A stretch of DNA of 64,000 nt from Pedobacter chitinilyticus (GCF_003313385.1 NZ_QMHN01000002.1:506603-570602); one strand, 5' to 3'. Positions 43,842-54,147 are shown, numbered from the stretch's first letter. Translations and numbers: made by a program. The notes: generated from the letters alone by a model not told the origin.

Positions 43842-46322
43842 TTAGTTGTTCATCATGGTTAGTGCCCCTTTCTTTTTAGGCAAGCCAGCACCAAAGTCAA
43901 TGATGTAGTAATAGGTATCTTCTTTCAAAGACGAACCTGCTATCCTACCGTCCCAATCATTTTGGTAACCTTTTTTATTAAAGATTACTCGGCCTGTTTT
44001 ATCAAATACTTTCACTACGCTTTCTGGATACATATCGATATTTTTGATGACCCAAAAATCATTTACGCCATCGCCATTTGGCGAAACCAGATTGGCAGCG
44101 GTAACGATATTGTAATTGTCGTTCACATTTAAAGTAAATTCAGCTACGCTAGCACAAGTACCTTCATTTTGCACGGTCACTTTGTAAGTAGTATTTACTT
44201 GAGGTCTCACTGTAATGGTTGCGGTGTTGGTGACACCAATGATGCTACCATTACTTTCCCACTGATAAGTGCTGCCGCCTGTTGCCGTAAGTCTTACGGT
44301 AGTACCTTTATCAACGTTGGCTCCTTTATCCGAGCTGATAGCCGCCGTTGGATATTCGTAAATTTTCAATTTGAAAGTTTCCATATAAGAATCAACCCCG
44401 CCATTAGCTGTACCGCCATTGTCTTTAAGCGTTACGGTAATTTGAGGTTCTCCCATAGCATTGGCATTTAGGCGATAGCGTATTTCTCCGTTTCCGCCAG
44501 CCAATAAGTTTATTTGCAGGCTTTGAAAAAGCGCCGCTTGGCTAGCACTAATTGTTGCAGTTAAAGTTTGTGCCGTTTCAGGGCCTGGGGTAATTCCAGT
44601 TAGCGCAATAACATGTTCATCAGTGCCAACACATACAAATTTATCGCCAATAGCACTTATGGTTGGTGCTTCGTTTACGTCGTTAATGGTGATGGTAAAA
44701 GCTTCTTCATAAATAAAATTTGAAGGCGAGGTTGCTCTTACTCTTACTTGATAGGTAGACTGGGCTTCGTAATCTAGCTTAACATTGTTTTGCAGCTTGT
44801 CACCTACAATTCTGAATTTTGCATTGTCGGTATCACCGTTTCCAGCTACGAGTGTGTAAACCACATTTACAGTATTTGCAGGTAATACCGAAAGTGTTCC
44901 AACCAATGTTCCAGGGTCTTGATTTTCATATACCGTAGCACTGCTAAAATTGAGGTCGGTAATCATTCCCGCACCTAATTCAGCTTTTGCAGGATTGGTA
45001 TAAATGGTACGTGTACTTCCTTCTATACCGCGTACTCGATAGTAATATGTGGAGCCTGCCGTAATGGTGTTATCTATATATTGAATAGCATTTGCGGCTG
45101 TAGTGGTTAACACATTAAAATTAATCCCATCAGTTGATCGTTCAATTTCATAACCACTTTCGGTGGTCGAATTATCGGTCCATTTTAACCTCACTTCTGT
45201 TAAGGAAATCACATTTGCCTCCAATGCCGACGGTGCTTTACGATAACCTGGCACTAAGGTTACTCCTCTGAAAGAAGTATTGGCTGGAGCTGTAGCAATA
45301 AGCGTCGGGGTTCCCGTAAGTTGCTTGGTATCGTCATTATTATCGTTAAAATCATCATTAAGCAAATACAATTGTGAATTTTGAGTGCCAGGTGTTCCCA
45401 GGGTGGTGAAATAAAGCTTCACCCCGTTAGCATCAAATTTCGCTGCAAGGTTCTTGGTGCTTGCAGGTACAATTACGCTTCCTAATGATAACCAGTCGGT
45501 ACCACCTGCGTTGGTACGGTATTTCCTGATGACTGGTGCTGTACTTGTGGCATTCCCATCATCAATAAGGTACACGATGGTACGCCCGTATGCTTTTATG
45601 GCAATGGCCTGATGTACGTTGAATGGTCTAGCCGTTGAAGGAAAATTTGGTGTGGTAGCAAAGTTGACAGAAGTAGTTGGCAGCGGTGAAGCATTAGCCA
45701 ATACAGGTTGTGAACTTCCCCCAATGGGTGCAAATATGCGCAGACCATCGCTGGTGCCAAAAATGGTTTCAGCAATAGACAACACACGAGGTGCTGCCTG
45801 TCCAGCTGAAACCCTCACACCTGCATTAGTGGTACCCAAAGTTTTATACCACACCCCATTTTGATAACCATTATAATAAACGGCAGTTCCTTCCGCTACT
45901 GCCGAACGTGGGGCTCCGATATCATCTACAATAAGGGTATTGGCGTTAATGGTGCCTGTGCCGTTAATGGTAGCAATTACAAAATTATTGGCGATGCTAG
46001 GATGGCGTCCAATGATGGACAAGATTTCGCCATCTCGGGATAAAGCTGGAAAACCTTCGGTTTCATAAGCTCCACCAGCGGTTAAGCCCAAACCTTCCAA
46101 GCCATAATTGCTTCCACTAGCTGTTCTTGAAACGACAATGGTGCGCACTTTTTCTCCTGTTGAGGGGTTATATTCATCAATAAATACAGGAACCCTACCA
46201 CCGTTCACCAAAGGGCTACCATCGCCAAAACGATAAACCACAATGTTATCGGAAGTAAATTGCGCAAAGGCCGTGCTAATGGTTGCCAAAGCGCCTATGA
46301 TTAAGAGTATGGTTTTCTTCAT
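43842..46322 (-). CDS. Large secreted protein with unknown N-terminal domain, FnIII and cadherin-like domains, and gliding-associated (type B) C-terminus
   Basis: An 826-aa cell-surface protein. The signal peptide ends at STAFAQ. Residues about 22-365 are the same domain as in the 41087 protein. Then come an FnIII domain at about 375-460 (VRLKWTDNSTTESGYEIERS), a cadherin-like domain at about 465-560 (YENQDPGTLVGTLSV, ending TINDVNEAP), a linking domain, an Ig/PKD-like domain at about 665-735, and from about 740 the CHU_C/gliding-motility-associated C-terminal domain (NLVSPNGDGVNDFWVI, VIFNKKGYQNDWDGR). That domain is the type B T9SS signal. It is followed by a PorP/SprF gene and preceded by the GH10 gene with a 7-bp gap, so it is expressed with the xylanase. 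The function is unknown; adhesion or xylan binding is plausible. Confidence 0.85.
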   Translation of the reverse strand: MKKTILLIIGALATISTAFAQFTSDNIVVYRFGDGSPLVNGGRVPVFIDEYNPSTGEKVRTIVVSRTASGSNYGLEGLGLTAGGAYETEGFPALSRDGEILSIIGRHPSIANNFVIATINGTGTINANTLIVDDIGAPRSAVAEGTAVYYNGYQNGVWYKTLGTTNAGVRVSAGQAAPRVLSIAETIFGTSDGLRIFAPIGGSSQPVLANASPLPTTSVNFATTPNFPSTARPFNVHQAIAIKAYGRTIVYLIDDGNATSTAPVIRKYRTNAGGTDWLSLGSVIVPASTKNLAAKFDANGVKLYFTTLGTPGTQNSQLYLLNDDFNDNNDDTKQLTGTPTLIATAPANTSFRGVTLVPGYRKAPSALEANVISLTEVRLKWTDNSTTESGYEIERSTDGINFNVLTTTAANAIQYIDNTITAGSTYYYRVRGIEGSTRTIYTNPAKAELGAGMITDLNFSSATVYENQDPGTLVGTLSVLPANTVNVVYTLVAGNGDTDNAKFRIVGDKLQNNVKLDYEAQSTYQVRVRATSPSNFIYEEAFTITINDVNEAPTISAIGDKFVCVGTDEHVIALTGITPGPETAQTLTATISASQAALFQSLQINLLAGGNGEIRYRLNANAMGEPQITVTLKDNGGTANGGVDSYMETFKLKIYEYPTAAISSDKGANVDKGTTVRLTATGGSTYQWESNGSIIGVTNTATITVRPQVNTTYKVTVQNEGTCASVAEFTLNVNDNYNIVTAANLVSPNGDGVNDFWVIKNIDMYPESVVKVFDKTGRVIFNKKGYQNDWDGRIAGSSLKEDTYYYIIDFGAGLPKKKGALTMMNN

Positions 46323-46329
46323 ATTGATA

Positions 46330-47406
46330 TTACTTTACACCATCCAAAATGCCTTGGTAGGCGGCTTTTCTTTTGTAGTTATCATCAAAAGGCAATGGCC
46401 AATCGGGTCTGCTGTATTCGCCCCTGATCCAAGTATCTGCATCACCAACGTTCCAAGTGGTAATCCCAAACTGTTGGTTTTTAGGGATGGCATTATAGGT
46501 ACGTACAATGTATTCGTATTTTGCTTTTTGTTGCTCAGCCAAGCCTGCACTATAGGTTAAATCTTGAATGTTGTCTGGATTCATGGCAATATCCAATTCG
46601 GCAATATGAACTTTCAATCCTGTAGCTGCTGCAGTATTAATAGCCGCTGCAATATTGGCATTTGATTGGGTGTAACGGGTGTGCATTTGCATTCCGATAC
46701 CATGAATGGGGATCCCTTTTTGCTGCATGCCCGCAATTAAGTTAAGGATGGCCGTACGTTTGGTTGGTCCAAATTCATGGCCATAATCGTTGTAAAACAA
46801 CAAGGCATCTGGATCTGCTTGGTGCGCATAAATAAAGCTTTTATCGATATACTCAGGTCCAAGTTTCTGCAACCAGATACAATCCCTCAAGGTTCCATTT
46901 TCCGCTACGGCTTCGTTCACCACATCCCATGACGTTACTTTACCTTTGTAGCGTGTAACTACGGTTTGGATGTGATCTTTCAATAATTTATCCCAAGCGG
47001 CTGCATCTCCTTGGTAGTTCAGCACCCAGTTTGGTGGGTTTTTATACCAGATCAAAGTGTGACCGTGAACTCGCTTACCATTTTGTTGTGCGAAATCAAC
47101 CAAGTAATCTGCCTCTGTCCAGGTGTAGGTATTTTCTGAAGGGTGCAACTGAGAAAATTTCATGGCATTTTCTGCCGTAAGGCTGTTAAATTCCTTAATC
47201 ACCACGTCACGATAAGCCGCTTTTGATCTTAGTAAGCCGTTGTTTACCGCCGCACCAAACTTAAAAGGCAAAGCTTTTTGTAAGGTTACGCTCTCATCAA
47301 TAGGAATGGTTAGTTCTGGAGATGGAAATACAGGATCTTCCTGTCCTTTTAAGCAACCTCCGAAAATCAGTCCGAGTGCCAATAATAATAAGCTATGCAT
47401 TTTCAT
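46330..47406 (-). CDS. GH10 endo-1,4-beta-xylanase, lipoprotein (second copy)
   Basis: A 358-aa xylanase with a lipoprotein signal (lipobox IFGGC, Cys18). The GH10 barrel starts near residue 47; the acid/base is Glu165 (WDVVNEAVAEN) and the nucleophile is Glu270 (VHIAELDIA), with HGHTLIWYKNPPNW and ITTWNVGDADTWIRG also present. It is more compact than the copy at 39705 and only moderately similar to it, so the two probably differ in product profile or place of action. It lies 66 bp downstream of the GH2 gene and 7 bp before the type B cargo gene. Confidence 0.96.
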   Translation of the reverse strand: MKMHSLLLLALGLIFGGCLKGQEDPVFPSPELTIPIDESVTLQKALPFKFGAAVNNGLLRSKAAYRDVVIKEFNSLTAENAMKFSQLHPSENTYTWTEADYLVDFAQQNGKRVHGHTLIWYKNPPNWVLNYQGDAAAWDKLLKDHIQTVVTRYKGKVTSWDVVNEAVAENGTLRDCIWLQKLGPEYIDKSFIYAHQADPDALLFYNDYGHEFGPTKRTAILNLIAGMQQKGIPIHGIGMQMHTRYTQSNANIAAAINTAAATGLKVHIAELDIAMNPDNIQDLTYSAGLAEQQKAKYEYIVRTYNAIPKNQQFGITTWNVGDADTWIRGEYSRPDWPLPFDDNYKRKAAYQGILDGVK

Positions 47407-47472
47407 TTTATTTAGTATTGAGATTTGAATATTGAGTATGGAGAACTAGACTAACCTGGTTCCTCAACTCCT

Positions 47473-49293
47473 CTATTTAAATTTTGCTTGTGTTTGATCA
47501 TAAAAATCTTTAAGCACCCAAAATGCTTTCTTTTTCTTGCCAGTTTCAGAGATCAAACCTTTCCTGTTCCAAAAATCCTGGAAGAAAGGATGCTGTCTGC
47601 GAGGTGAGCGGAAGTCCGTTAAAATCCACGGCGTCATGCCACGCAAACCGCTCATGGTATTCATGAAAGGAATTTGGTACTTGTATAATGATTCTTGGAA
47701 TTCTTCTGTCCAACGGGTGTCTTCATCACCGTGATATCCAGCCAAGGCATCTCCGCCCACTTCGGTAATAATCACGGGTTTGTTGTACTTAATTTTGAAC
47801 TTGTATTTAGGTAATTCCTTTGGCAATTCCCAATACCAACCACCATACTGGTTGAAACTTACTAAGTCTAGTTTTTCTCCTAGTGGATCATCCACAATTA
47901 CATCGTAACCTTTACGGTGTACCTCTAACGCAGCACCTACCAAACGAGTGTTGTCCAGCTCACGTACTTTGTCGGCCAGTTTGCTCATGAACTTAAAGCG
48001 TGGTTCGCTCAATGGTGTTTCGTTACCTATCGACCAAATGATTACCGCAGCTCTGTTTTTGTCACGTTCAATTAAATCGGTTAGTTGTTGTTGTGCATTG
48101 TTATAAGTACCCTGATTTTCCCAAGAAATAGTCCAATACACGGGTACTTCAGCCCAAACCAATAATCCCATTTCGTCAGCCAAACGGTTCATTTCTTCAT
48201 TATGTGGGTAGTGGGCCAACCTTACATAATTACAGTTCAACTCTTTTGCCCACTGTAACATCATACGCATATCGCCTTGCCCACGCAATCTACCTTGCAC
48301 CAATGGGTTCTCGTCGTGTAAAGAAATACCTCTTAAAAAGATTGATTTTCCATTTAGCAAGATATCTTGTCCACGAGTTTCGATGGTTCTGAAACCAATT
48401 TTTTCTTCTACTTTATCTTCTGTTGAGCTGATCAGTACTTGATAAAGCTTTGGATTTTCAGGGCTCCACAAGTTTAATTTCTTTACGGGTATGCTCACTT
48501 TGGCTACACCATCGGCATCCGTTTTTACGGTCGTTTTTAATCCAGCTTCTGGAATATTCACTTCTACCGATTGTCCTGCAGAGTTTTCACTCAACTTCAC
48601 ATAACCTTCAATTTGCTTTGCATTTGACCGACCTAATTGGATTTTATAATCTTGGATGTAATTGCCAGACAGCTCTGCCAAAAGCACATCACGGGTAATG
48701 CCTCCATAGTTCCACCAGTCTGTGTTTACGGTAGGAATTTCGTCTTGCTTACGGGTGTTATCTACTTTTACCACCACAAAGTTTTCGCCCTGTTTCAGTT
48801 GATTAGTTACCTCAAATTGAAATGGCGTAAAACCGCCTTTGTGTATGCCTAGCTTTTTGCCGTTTAGATACACATGTGCTTCGTAATTTACTGCTCCAAA
48901 GTATAGGATGTATTTTTTTCCTGCTACGGGATTAGCTTGAAACTTGTTTCTTAGCCAAATCGTTCCTTCGTAAAGCTCCAGTTTCTCTACTTGCGAGTTC
49001 CAATCACCAGGTATTTTTAGGGTTGGAGACAAGTCAAAATTGTACTCGATCAATTCCGATTTGTTAACTTGTTTTCGATCATCATAAAAACCGCCCTTTC
49101 CTGACTTTGATTGGTCAAATGGCTCGTGTCTGTAATCATAATAACCCATTTCGTAAGGGTCGATGATGTAGTTCCATCTGCCATTTAAGCTCAAATGTTT
49201 ACGGCCAAAAATATTTTGTACCAACTGGGCATCGGCCGATAAAAATGTAACGGAAAGTAATAGGAGTAATAAGTATTGTGTACGCTTAATCAT
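47473..49293 (-). CDS. Glycoside hydrolase family 2 (beta-glucuronidase/beta-galactosidase type)
   Basis: A 606-aa exo-glycosidase with signal peptide ending at FLSADAQ. It has a sugar-binding jelly-roll domain (about 30-210: LNGRWNYIIDP, YEGTIWLRNKF), an immunoglobulin-like domain (about 210-300), and the TIM barrel with acid/base Glu425 (WSIGNETP) and nucleophile Glu511 (PVIITEVGGDALAG). The motif IITEVGGDA near the nucleophile is closer to beta-glucuronidases (IITEYGVDT) than to LacZ. In a xylan locus removal of galactosyl or glucuronyl side groups is plausible; the specificity is uncertain. It follows the second SusD by 9 bp. Confidence 0.9.
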   Translation of the reverse strand: MIKRTQYLLLLLLSVTFLSADAQLVQNIFGRKHLSLNGRWNYIIDPYEMGYYDYRHEPFDQSKSGKGGFYDDRKQVNKSELIEYNFDLSPTLKIPGDWNSQVEKLELYEGTIWLRNKFQANPVAGKKYILYFGAVNYEAHVYLNGKKLGIHKGGFTPFQFEVTNQLKQGENFVVVKVDNTRKQDEIPTVNTDWWNYGGITRDVLLAELSGNYIQDYKIQLGRSNAKQIEGYVKLSENSAGQSVEVNIPEAGLKTTVKTDADGVAKVSIPVKKLNLWSPENPKLYQVLISSTEDKVEEKIGFRTIETRGQDILLNGKSIFLRGISLHDENPLVQGRLRGQGDMRMMLQWAKELNCNYVRLAHYPHNEEMNRLADEMGLLVWAEVPVYWTISWENQGTYNNAQQQLTDLIERDKNRAAVIIWSIGNETPLSEPRFKFMSKLADKVRELDNTRLVGAALEVHRKGYDVIVDDPLGEKLDLVSFNQYGGWYWELPKELPKYKFKIKYNKPVIITEVGGDALAGYHGDEDTRWTEEFQESLYKYQIPFMNTMSGLRGMTPWILTDFRSPRRQHPFFQDFWNRKGLISETGKKKKAFWVLKDFYDQTQAKFK

Positions 49294-49302
49294 AATTAAA
49301 TT

Positions 49303-51063
49303 TTAATAGCCAGTGTTTTGGATCAGTGCTGGTTGACGGTTAATGGTATTTTGTGAAAACGGATATAAGTAATTTTTTTCTTGGAAATAACGCTTCTCTA
49401 CTTCAAAGCGAGTGTAGGTGGTTACGCCAGCACCGTCAATAGTGATACGCATGCCAGTAACGGGTTTATTTAAGAAGGTTTCGCCAAGTTTCCATCTTCT
49501 TACATCGTAAAAACGGTGTCCTTCAAAGCAAAGTTCAACACGTCTTTCATTTTGGATACGCTCTCGAATGGCTTCTTTGGTTGGTGCTACATAGCCATTA
49601 CCTGTTGGATTAGTGGTTTGCAAGGCTGGCATGGCTACCCCTGTACGAGCTCGTACTAAGTTTACATGCTTCAATACTTCGGTCATGGCTGCTATCCCTT
49701 GTGCTTCGTTAAGCGCTTCAGCATAATTTAACAAGATCTCGGCGTAACGCATCACTACCCAAGGTCTACGGGCCAAGGTGTTCGACTGTTGGTTCCAGGT
49801 AGCAGATTCACTTAGGAACTTGCGCATGTAGTAGCCTGTTTTGGTGGCATTAATGTTTCGGTTCAAACCATCGGCACCGCCTACATAAGTTTGTACCGCT
49901 TTACTTTTAAATACCCTGCCATTATAATTAACGGTTAAAGCCAAACGTGGGTCTCTGTTCACGTAGGGATTATTTGCATTATACAAAGTATTGGTAGGAT
50001 CGCTCACCAATTTACCGTTGGTGGTTTCAAAAGCATCAATCATTTCTTGTGTTGGATTGGTGCGTCCTGTAGCGCCATCGTAACTAATGGGAGCCTGCTG
50101 CTGCTCAATATCGTTACGGTTTTGTGCTCGGGTAGCAAACAGTACTTCGTTGTTATACGGATCAGCACCAAAATTGAATACGTTGGTGTAATTGGTACGT
50201 AAGCTGTGCAGATTCAGGTCGATGATGACCTTTGCCGCATCAGCCGCTTGCTGCCAAGTCACGCCACTTTGTGTAGCAAACAATGGGCTCGCTGCATACA
50301 GCAACAACCTTGATTTTAAACCCATGGCTGCTGTTTTGGTGGCGCGACCATAATCGCCCGTACGCCAAGGGTATGGGTTAGCGGTAGTTGCAGTTTCTCT
50401 GGTAAACAAGGGTAATTTGGTGGCGATGGCCTTATCACAATCGGCAATGATCTGATCTAAACATTCTTTATAAGTGTTTTTTGGCAAGTTCAAATTTTCC
50501 TCTCTGCTAAAAACTCTTGTAGCCAAAGTAATGGCACCATAACGCTTCATCAACTCAAAATGAAATAGCGCCCTTAAGAAATACGCCTGTCCCTCCAACC
50601 TACTTTTGTCGTCTTGTACACTTAAACCATCTGTTGGAATAATTTCGCTTTTAGGCAAGTTTTCTAAAAACAGATTTACCTTTCTTAAGCCCTCATAAAG
50701 GTTGCTATATTCATCATCAACGGTGCGTAATGGTCCCCAGGTGCCATTGTTAAAAATACTTAAGTTGGCATTTACGCCAGAGTTTACCGCTTCATCGGTA
50801 CCTGAGGCCAACATTCCGCCTCCTCCATCAATACTAAATCCTTCTGGAATATTGAAATAAGCACTGTTTAGCACGCCTCTGGCATAGGCATCGTTGCCCC
50901 AAACTTGGTCGCCAGTAATAGATCCATCGGTAATGCTTCCGTCCTGTAGGTAATCTTTTTTACAGGCAAAGAAACTCATGGCCAGCACAGCGATCATCAA
51001 AGCTTTTGAAAATAAGCTTCTGTATTTTTTAAATGATATGAAAGGTGTATAGTTCATGAGCAT
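49303..51063 (-). CDS. SusD-family surface glycan-binding lipoprotein (second pair)
   Basis: A 586-aa lipoprotein (AMSFFACKKDYLQ is the signal and lipobox). The TPR-like helices and SusD signatures are visible: RALFHFELMKRYGAITL, RPWVVMRYAEILLNYAEALNEAQG and ERRVELCFEGHRFYDVRRWK. It caps the SusC barrel encoded just upstream (4-bp gap), holding xylan fragments for import. By order it corresponds to the XusD position of xylan utilisation clusters. Confidence 0.95.
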   Translation of the reverse strand: MLMNYTPFISFKKYRSLFSKALMIAVLAMSFFACKKDYLQDGSITDGSITGDQVWGNDAYARGVLNSAYFNIPEGFSIDGGGGMLASGTDEAVNSGVNANLSIFNNGTWGPLRTVDDEYSNLYEGLRKVNLFLENLPKSEIIPTDGLSVQDDKSRLEGQAYFLRALFHFELMKRYGAITLATRVFSREENLNLPKNTYKECLDQIIADCDKAIATKLPLFTRETATTANPYPWRTGDYGRATKTAAMGLKSRLLLYAASPLFATQSGVTWQQAADAAKVIIDLNLHSLRTNYTNVFNFGADPYNNEVLFATRAQNRNDIEQQQAPISYDGATGRTNPTQEMIDAFETTNGKLVSDPTNTLYNANNPYVNRDPRLALTVNYNGRVFKSKAVQTYVGGADGLNRNINATKTGYYMRKFLSESATWNQQSNTLARRPWVVMRYAEILLNYAEALNEAQGIAAMTEVLKHVNLVRARTGVAMPALQTTNPTGNGYVAPTKEAIRERIQNERRVELCFEGHRFYDVRRWKLGETFLNKPVTGMRITIDGAGVTTYTRFEVEKRYFQEKNYLYPFSQNTINRQPALIQNTGY

Positions 51064-51067
51064 GTGG

Positions 51068-54000
51068 TTAAAATTTTAGGTTTAGGCCTAAGGCGAAAGT
51101 CGCCAAGGCTGGGTAAGATGAATTGTAACCTGCATCAGGCATTTCGGGATCTATCGGGAATCCATTGAGGTTATCGAACGTAAGCAAATTAAACCCTGTC
51201 ACGTAAAACCTGCATTGCGAAATCTTCAGTTTTTTAAGTGCATTGGCGGATAGCGAATAGCCTAGTTCCACATGCTTTAATCGGATAAAATCGCCACTGC
51301 GTAACCAAAAATCAGAGTTTTGGGTATTGTTTATACGATCATTGATGGTTAAACGTGGATAAAGTGCTTCTTGGGCAGTAGCTTGCGTCCATCGGTAAGC
51401 ACTAAATTGATTGATGTAGCCTGTGTTTGAAGTGCCTGCGTTCACCAAAGTGTTGATTTGGATGGTTCTACCTGCTACACCGTGAAACAAGAAGTTCATA
51501 TCAAAGTTTTTGTACTTCACTGAGCCTCCGAAACCAAAATATGAGGTTGGAATATCGGAGTAATTGGTGCTCACAAAATCTAAATTATCGATCACTCCAT
51601 CACCATTGATGTCCTTGTAACGAATATCCCCAGGCTTTACATTTCCTGAAAAACGTTGTACAGGTGCTGCTACAATCTCTTCTTCCGATTGGAATAAACC
51701 TTGCGAAATCAAAAATCTTCTGACGGTACCAGTACCATTTACCACGCCACCAATTGGATAACCTACTTGTCGTTGGTAGGCAGGAATGCCGGCTTCTTCA
51801 TTTAGTTTTAAAATCTTGCTTTTGGCATAAGTATAGTTCCCGTGTACACCAAAAGTAAATTGGTTAATGGTTTTGTTGTAATTCAAATTGGCTTCTACTC
51901 CTTTGTATTGCGCTTCGCCTGCATTAATGTTTACCAATGGTTGCCCAATAATAGATGGCGCTAAATCTGCTGTCAGCAAGTTTTTGCGGTGTTCCTTAAA
52001 TACATCCACGCTTAAGCTTAACGATTGTTTGAGGAACTGTGCGTCAAAACCTACACTTGATTTAATGGCTTTTTCCCAAGTAAGGTTAGGGTTAGCTAAA
52101 TCTAACTGATCGGTGTTGGCCACGGCACTGTAGCCTGTTCCAAAAAAGTACTGGGAACCACCTCTGGTAAAGTAGTCGTTAAAAGCAAAACGACGAGAAG
52201 CACCAATGGCCTCATTGCCTACAATACCGTATGAACCACGTAGTTTAAAATAGTCGATGATTTTATTGCCTTTCAGGAAATTTTCTTCTGATACAATCCA
52301 GCCTGCAGCAATGGCGGGGAACCAACCAAAGCGTTTGCCAGGCATAAAGTTCTGCGAACCTGAATAGGTGGCAATGGCATCTGCAAAATAACGTTGTTTG
52401 TAACCGTAAGATAAACGGTTAGAGATTCCTTCCTTTTTATCATCTAAACGGGTAGCCGAAGCCGAAACGGCTCTTTGAAAACGAGTAGAGAACTTAAAGC
52501 TGTGGTTACCAAAATTATTATCATAATCAAAACCACCCCAAAATTCGTTGTTCCGTAAATTGGCGCTAAAGGTACTCGAAGCATAATTTAGCGGGGTTTC
52601 GGTACCATATCCTTGATAACTATTGCCACCTTGCCACTCATAAACAATGTGGCTTTGGGTGAAGCCGTAGGTATATAAGCCTGTCATGTCGTACGTGTAA
52701 GCCACATTAAAGGATAGACCAGGTAATATGGCATCTAGTTTTTGGCGTGCGGTCATGGTGGCCAACAAGGTGCGGTAAACATCGGTGATGTTACCTCTGG
52801 CCTGTAACATGCCTAATGGGTTGGTGCGAAATAAGGAACTTCCACCATAAGAACCATTTGGATTAAGCAATGGAAAGGCATTGGCTGGTGTATTAAAAAT
52901 AGCCGTTAAAAATGCCGAATTACCATCACGTGGGTAACGTAAATTAGAGACACGTCCGCCAACATCTAAAGTCACATCCAAATTTTTATTGAGGTGTAAA
53001 TCTAAATTGGTACGGAAATTATATCTCCTGAAATTGGTGTTTGAATTAAAATTAGGGGTTTCTCCACCTTTGTATAAACCATCCTGATCGTAAAAGCTCA
53101 CGGTGGTGAAGTATCTTGCAAAGGCATTCCCTCCACTTACTGTAGCCACATAGCGTTGTACCGGCGAAGCTTTTTTAAGAAACTCTGACGGATAATCAAC
53201 ATCTGGATACAAATATTGGTCAGACTTGGTGTAATAACCAATTAAGCTTTGTTGGTTGTATTGTGGTGCTTGTCCATCGTTCTGACGGGCTTCATTGTAC
53301 AAATAGGCATAAGCATAGGCATTTAATGGGTTGATGAGATAAGTAGGTACCTGTACACCTCCTTGGGCATCAAAAGTTACTTTGGTTGCACTGGCACTGC
53401 CTCTTTTAGTAGTTACGTAAATAACTCCATTGGCGCCGTACATCCCATACCAAGAAAGGGAAGCTGCATCTTTCAATACACTGATGCTTTCGATCTCATT
53501 CAAGTCCATATCTACAAAATCACGTGCCACCCCATCTACCAATACCAATGGCGATTGTCCACTGTTATAAGACGACCTACCTCTGATGAGAAAACTAGCA
53601 TCGTCGGTACCTGGGCGGTTGCCTGTCTGCTGAATGTGCAAGCCCGATAAGCGGCCTGTTAATACGTTATTTAAAGTAGAAAGTGGTATTTGTGGCAACT
53701 CCTGATTGTTCACCGTAGTAATGGTTGCCGTTACTTCGCGTTTTTTTCTTATTCCAAAAGGGATGTATACGTTATCGTCATCGCCTGCTTCTATTTGAGA
53801 TTTTTGGAGTTTAATAGGTTTGGTTTCTGATACTTCATAAGCAGGTATGAAAGCCGTGTTGTAACCGTTCATTTTAAAAACGATACGGTCATTAGAGCTG
53901 GCTTCTATCGAAAATTTACCTTCGGCATCACTGGTTACCCCGCTTGTTTTTTCTTGCACTATAACGGCCACCCCTGCGATAGGCGCACCAGCTTGGTCTA

Positions 54001-54106
54001 CTACTTTACCTTTTACAGCAATCTGTTCAGTTTGCCCCCAAGCGTAAGGCATAGCGGCAATGCTCAACAGGGAAAGTAAAAGATATTTGGTTAAAAACTT
54101 CATCAT
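51068..54106 (-). CDS. SusC-family TonB-dependent transporter (second pair)
   Basis: Outer-membrane importer, 1012 aa from 54106. An earlier ATG at 54154 overlaps the SusD stop, but MMKFLTKYLLLSLLSIAAMP begins a clean signal peptide, so I take 54106. Domains: a carboxypeptidase-regulatory-like N-terminus (VKGKVVDQAGAPIAGVAVI), a plug (about 130-245, including GRLSGLHIQQTGNRPG and DAASLSWYGMYGANGVIYV), and the barrel with C-terminal ALGLNLKF. The usual TonB-side motif before the plug (EVVVVGYGTQ in the first SusC) is replaced here by VYIPFGIRKKREVTATI. It forms a pair with the SusD downstream. Confidence 0.94.
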   Translation of the reverse strand: MMKFLTKYLLLSLLSIAAMPYAWGQTEQIAVKGKVVDQAGAPIAGVAVIVQEKTSGVTSDAEGKFSIEASSNDRIVFKMNGYNTAFIPAYEVSETKPIKLQKSQIEAGDDDNVYIPFGIRKKREVTATITTVNNQELPQIPLSTLNNVLTGRLSGLHIQQTGNRPGTDDASFLIRGRSSYNSGQSPLVLVDGVARDFVDMDLNEIESISVLKDAASLSWYGMYGANGVIYVTTKRGSASATKVTFDAQGGVQVPTYLINPLNAYAYAYLYNEARQNDGQAPQYNQQSLIGYYTKSDQYLYPDVDYPSEFLKKASPVQRYVATVSGGNAFARYFTTVSFYDQDGLYKGGETPNFNSNTNFRRYNFRTNLDLHLNKNLDVTLDVGGRVSNLRYPRDGNSAFLTAIFNTPANAFPLLNPNGSYGGSSLFRTNPLGMLQARGNITDVYRTLLATMTARQKLDAILPGLSFNVAYTYDMTGLYTYGFTQSHIVYEWQGGNSYQGYGTETPLNYASSTFSANLRNNEFWGGFDYDNNFGNHSFKFSTRFQRAVSASATRLDDKKEGISNRLSYGYKQRYFADAIATYSGSQNFMPGKRFGWFPAIAAGWIVSEENFLKGNKIIDYFKLRGSYGIVGNEAIGASRRFAFNDYFTRGGSQYFFGTGYSAVANTDQLDLANPNLTWEKAIKSSVGFDAQFLKQSLSLSVDVFKEHRKNLLTADLAPSIIGQPLVNINAGEAQYKGVEANLNYNKTINQFTFGVHGNYTYAKSKILKLNEEAGIPAYQRQVGYPIGGVVNGTGTVRRFLISQGLFQSEEEIVAAPVQRFSGNVKPGDIRYKDINGDGVIDNLDFVSTNYSDIPTSYFGFGGSVKYKNFDMNFLFHGVAGRTIQINTLVNAGTSNTGYINQFSAYRWTQATAQEALYPRLTINDRINNTQNSDFWLRSGDFIRLKHVELGYSLSANALKKLKISQCRFYVTGFNLLTFDNLNGFPIDPEMPDAGYNSSYPALATFALGLNLKF

Positions 54107-54147
54107 ATTTTCTGTCGTAAACGGATTATATTTTTCAATTCTCTGCA

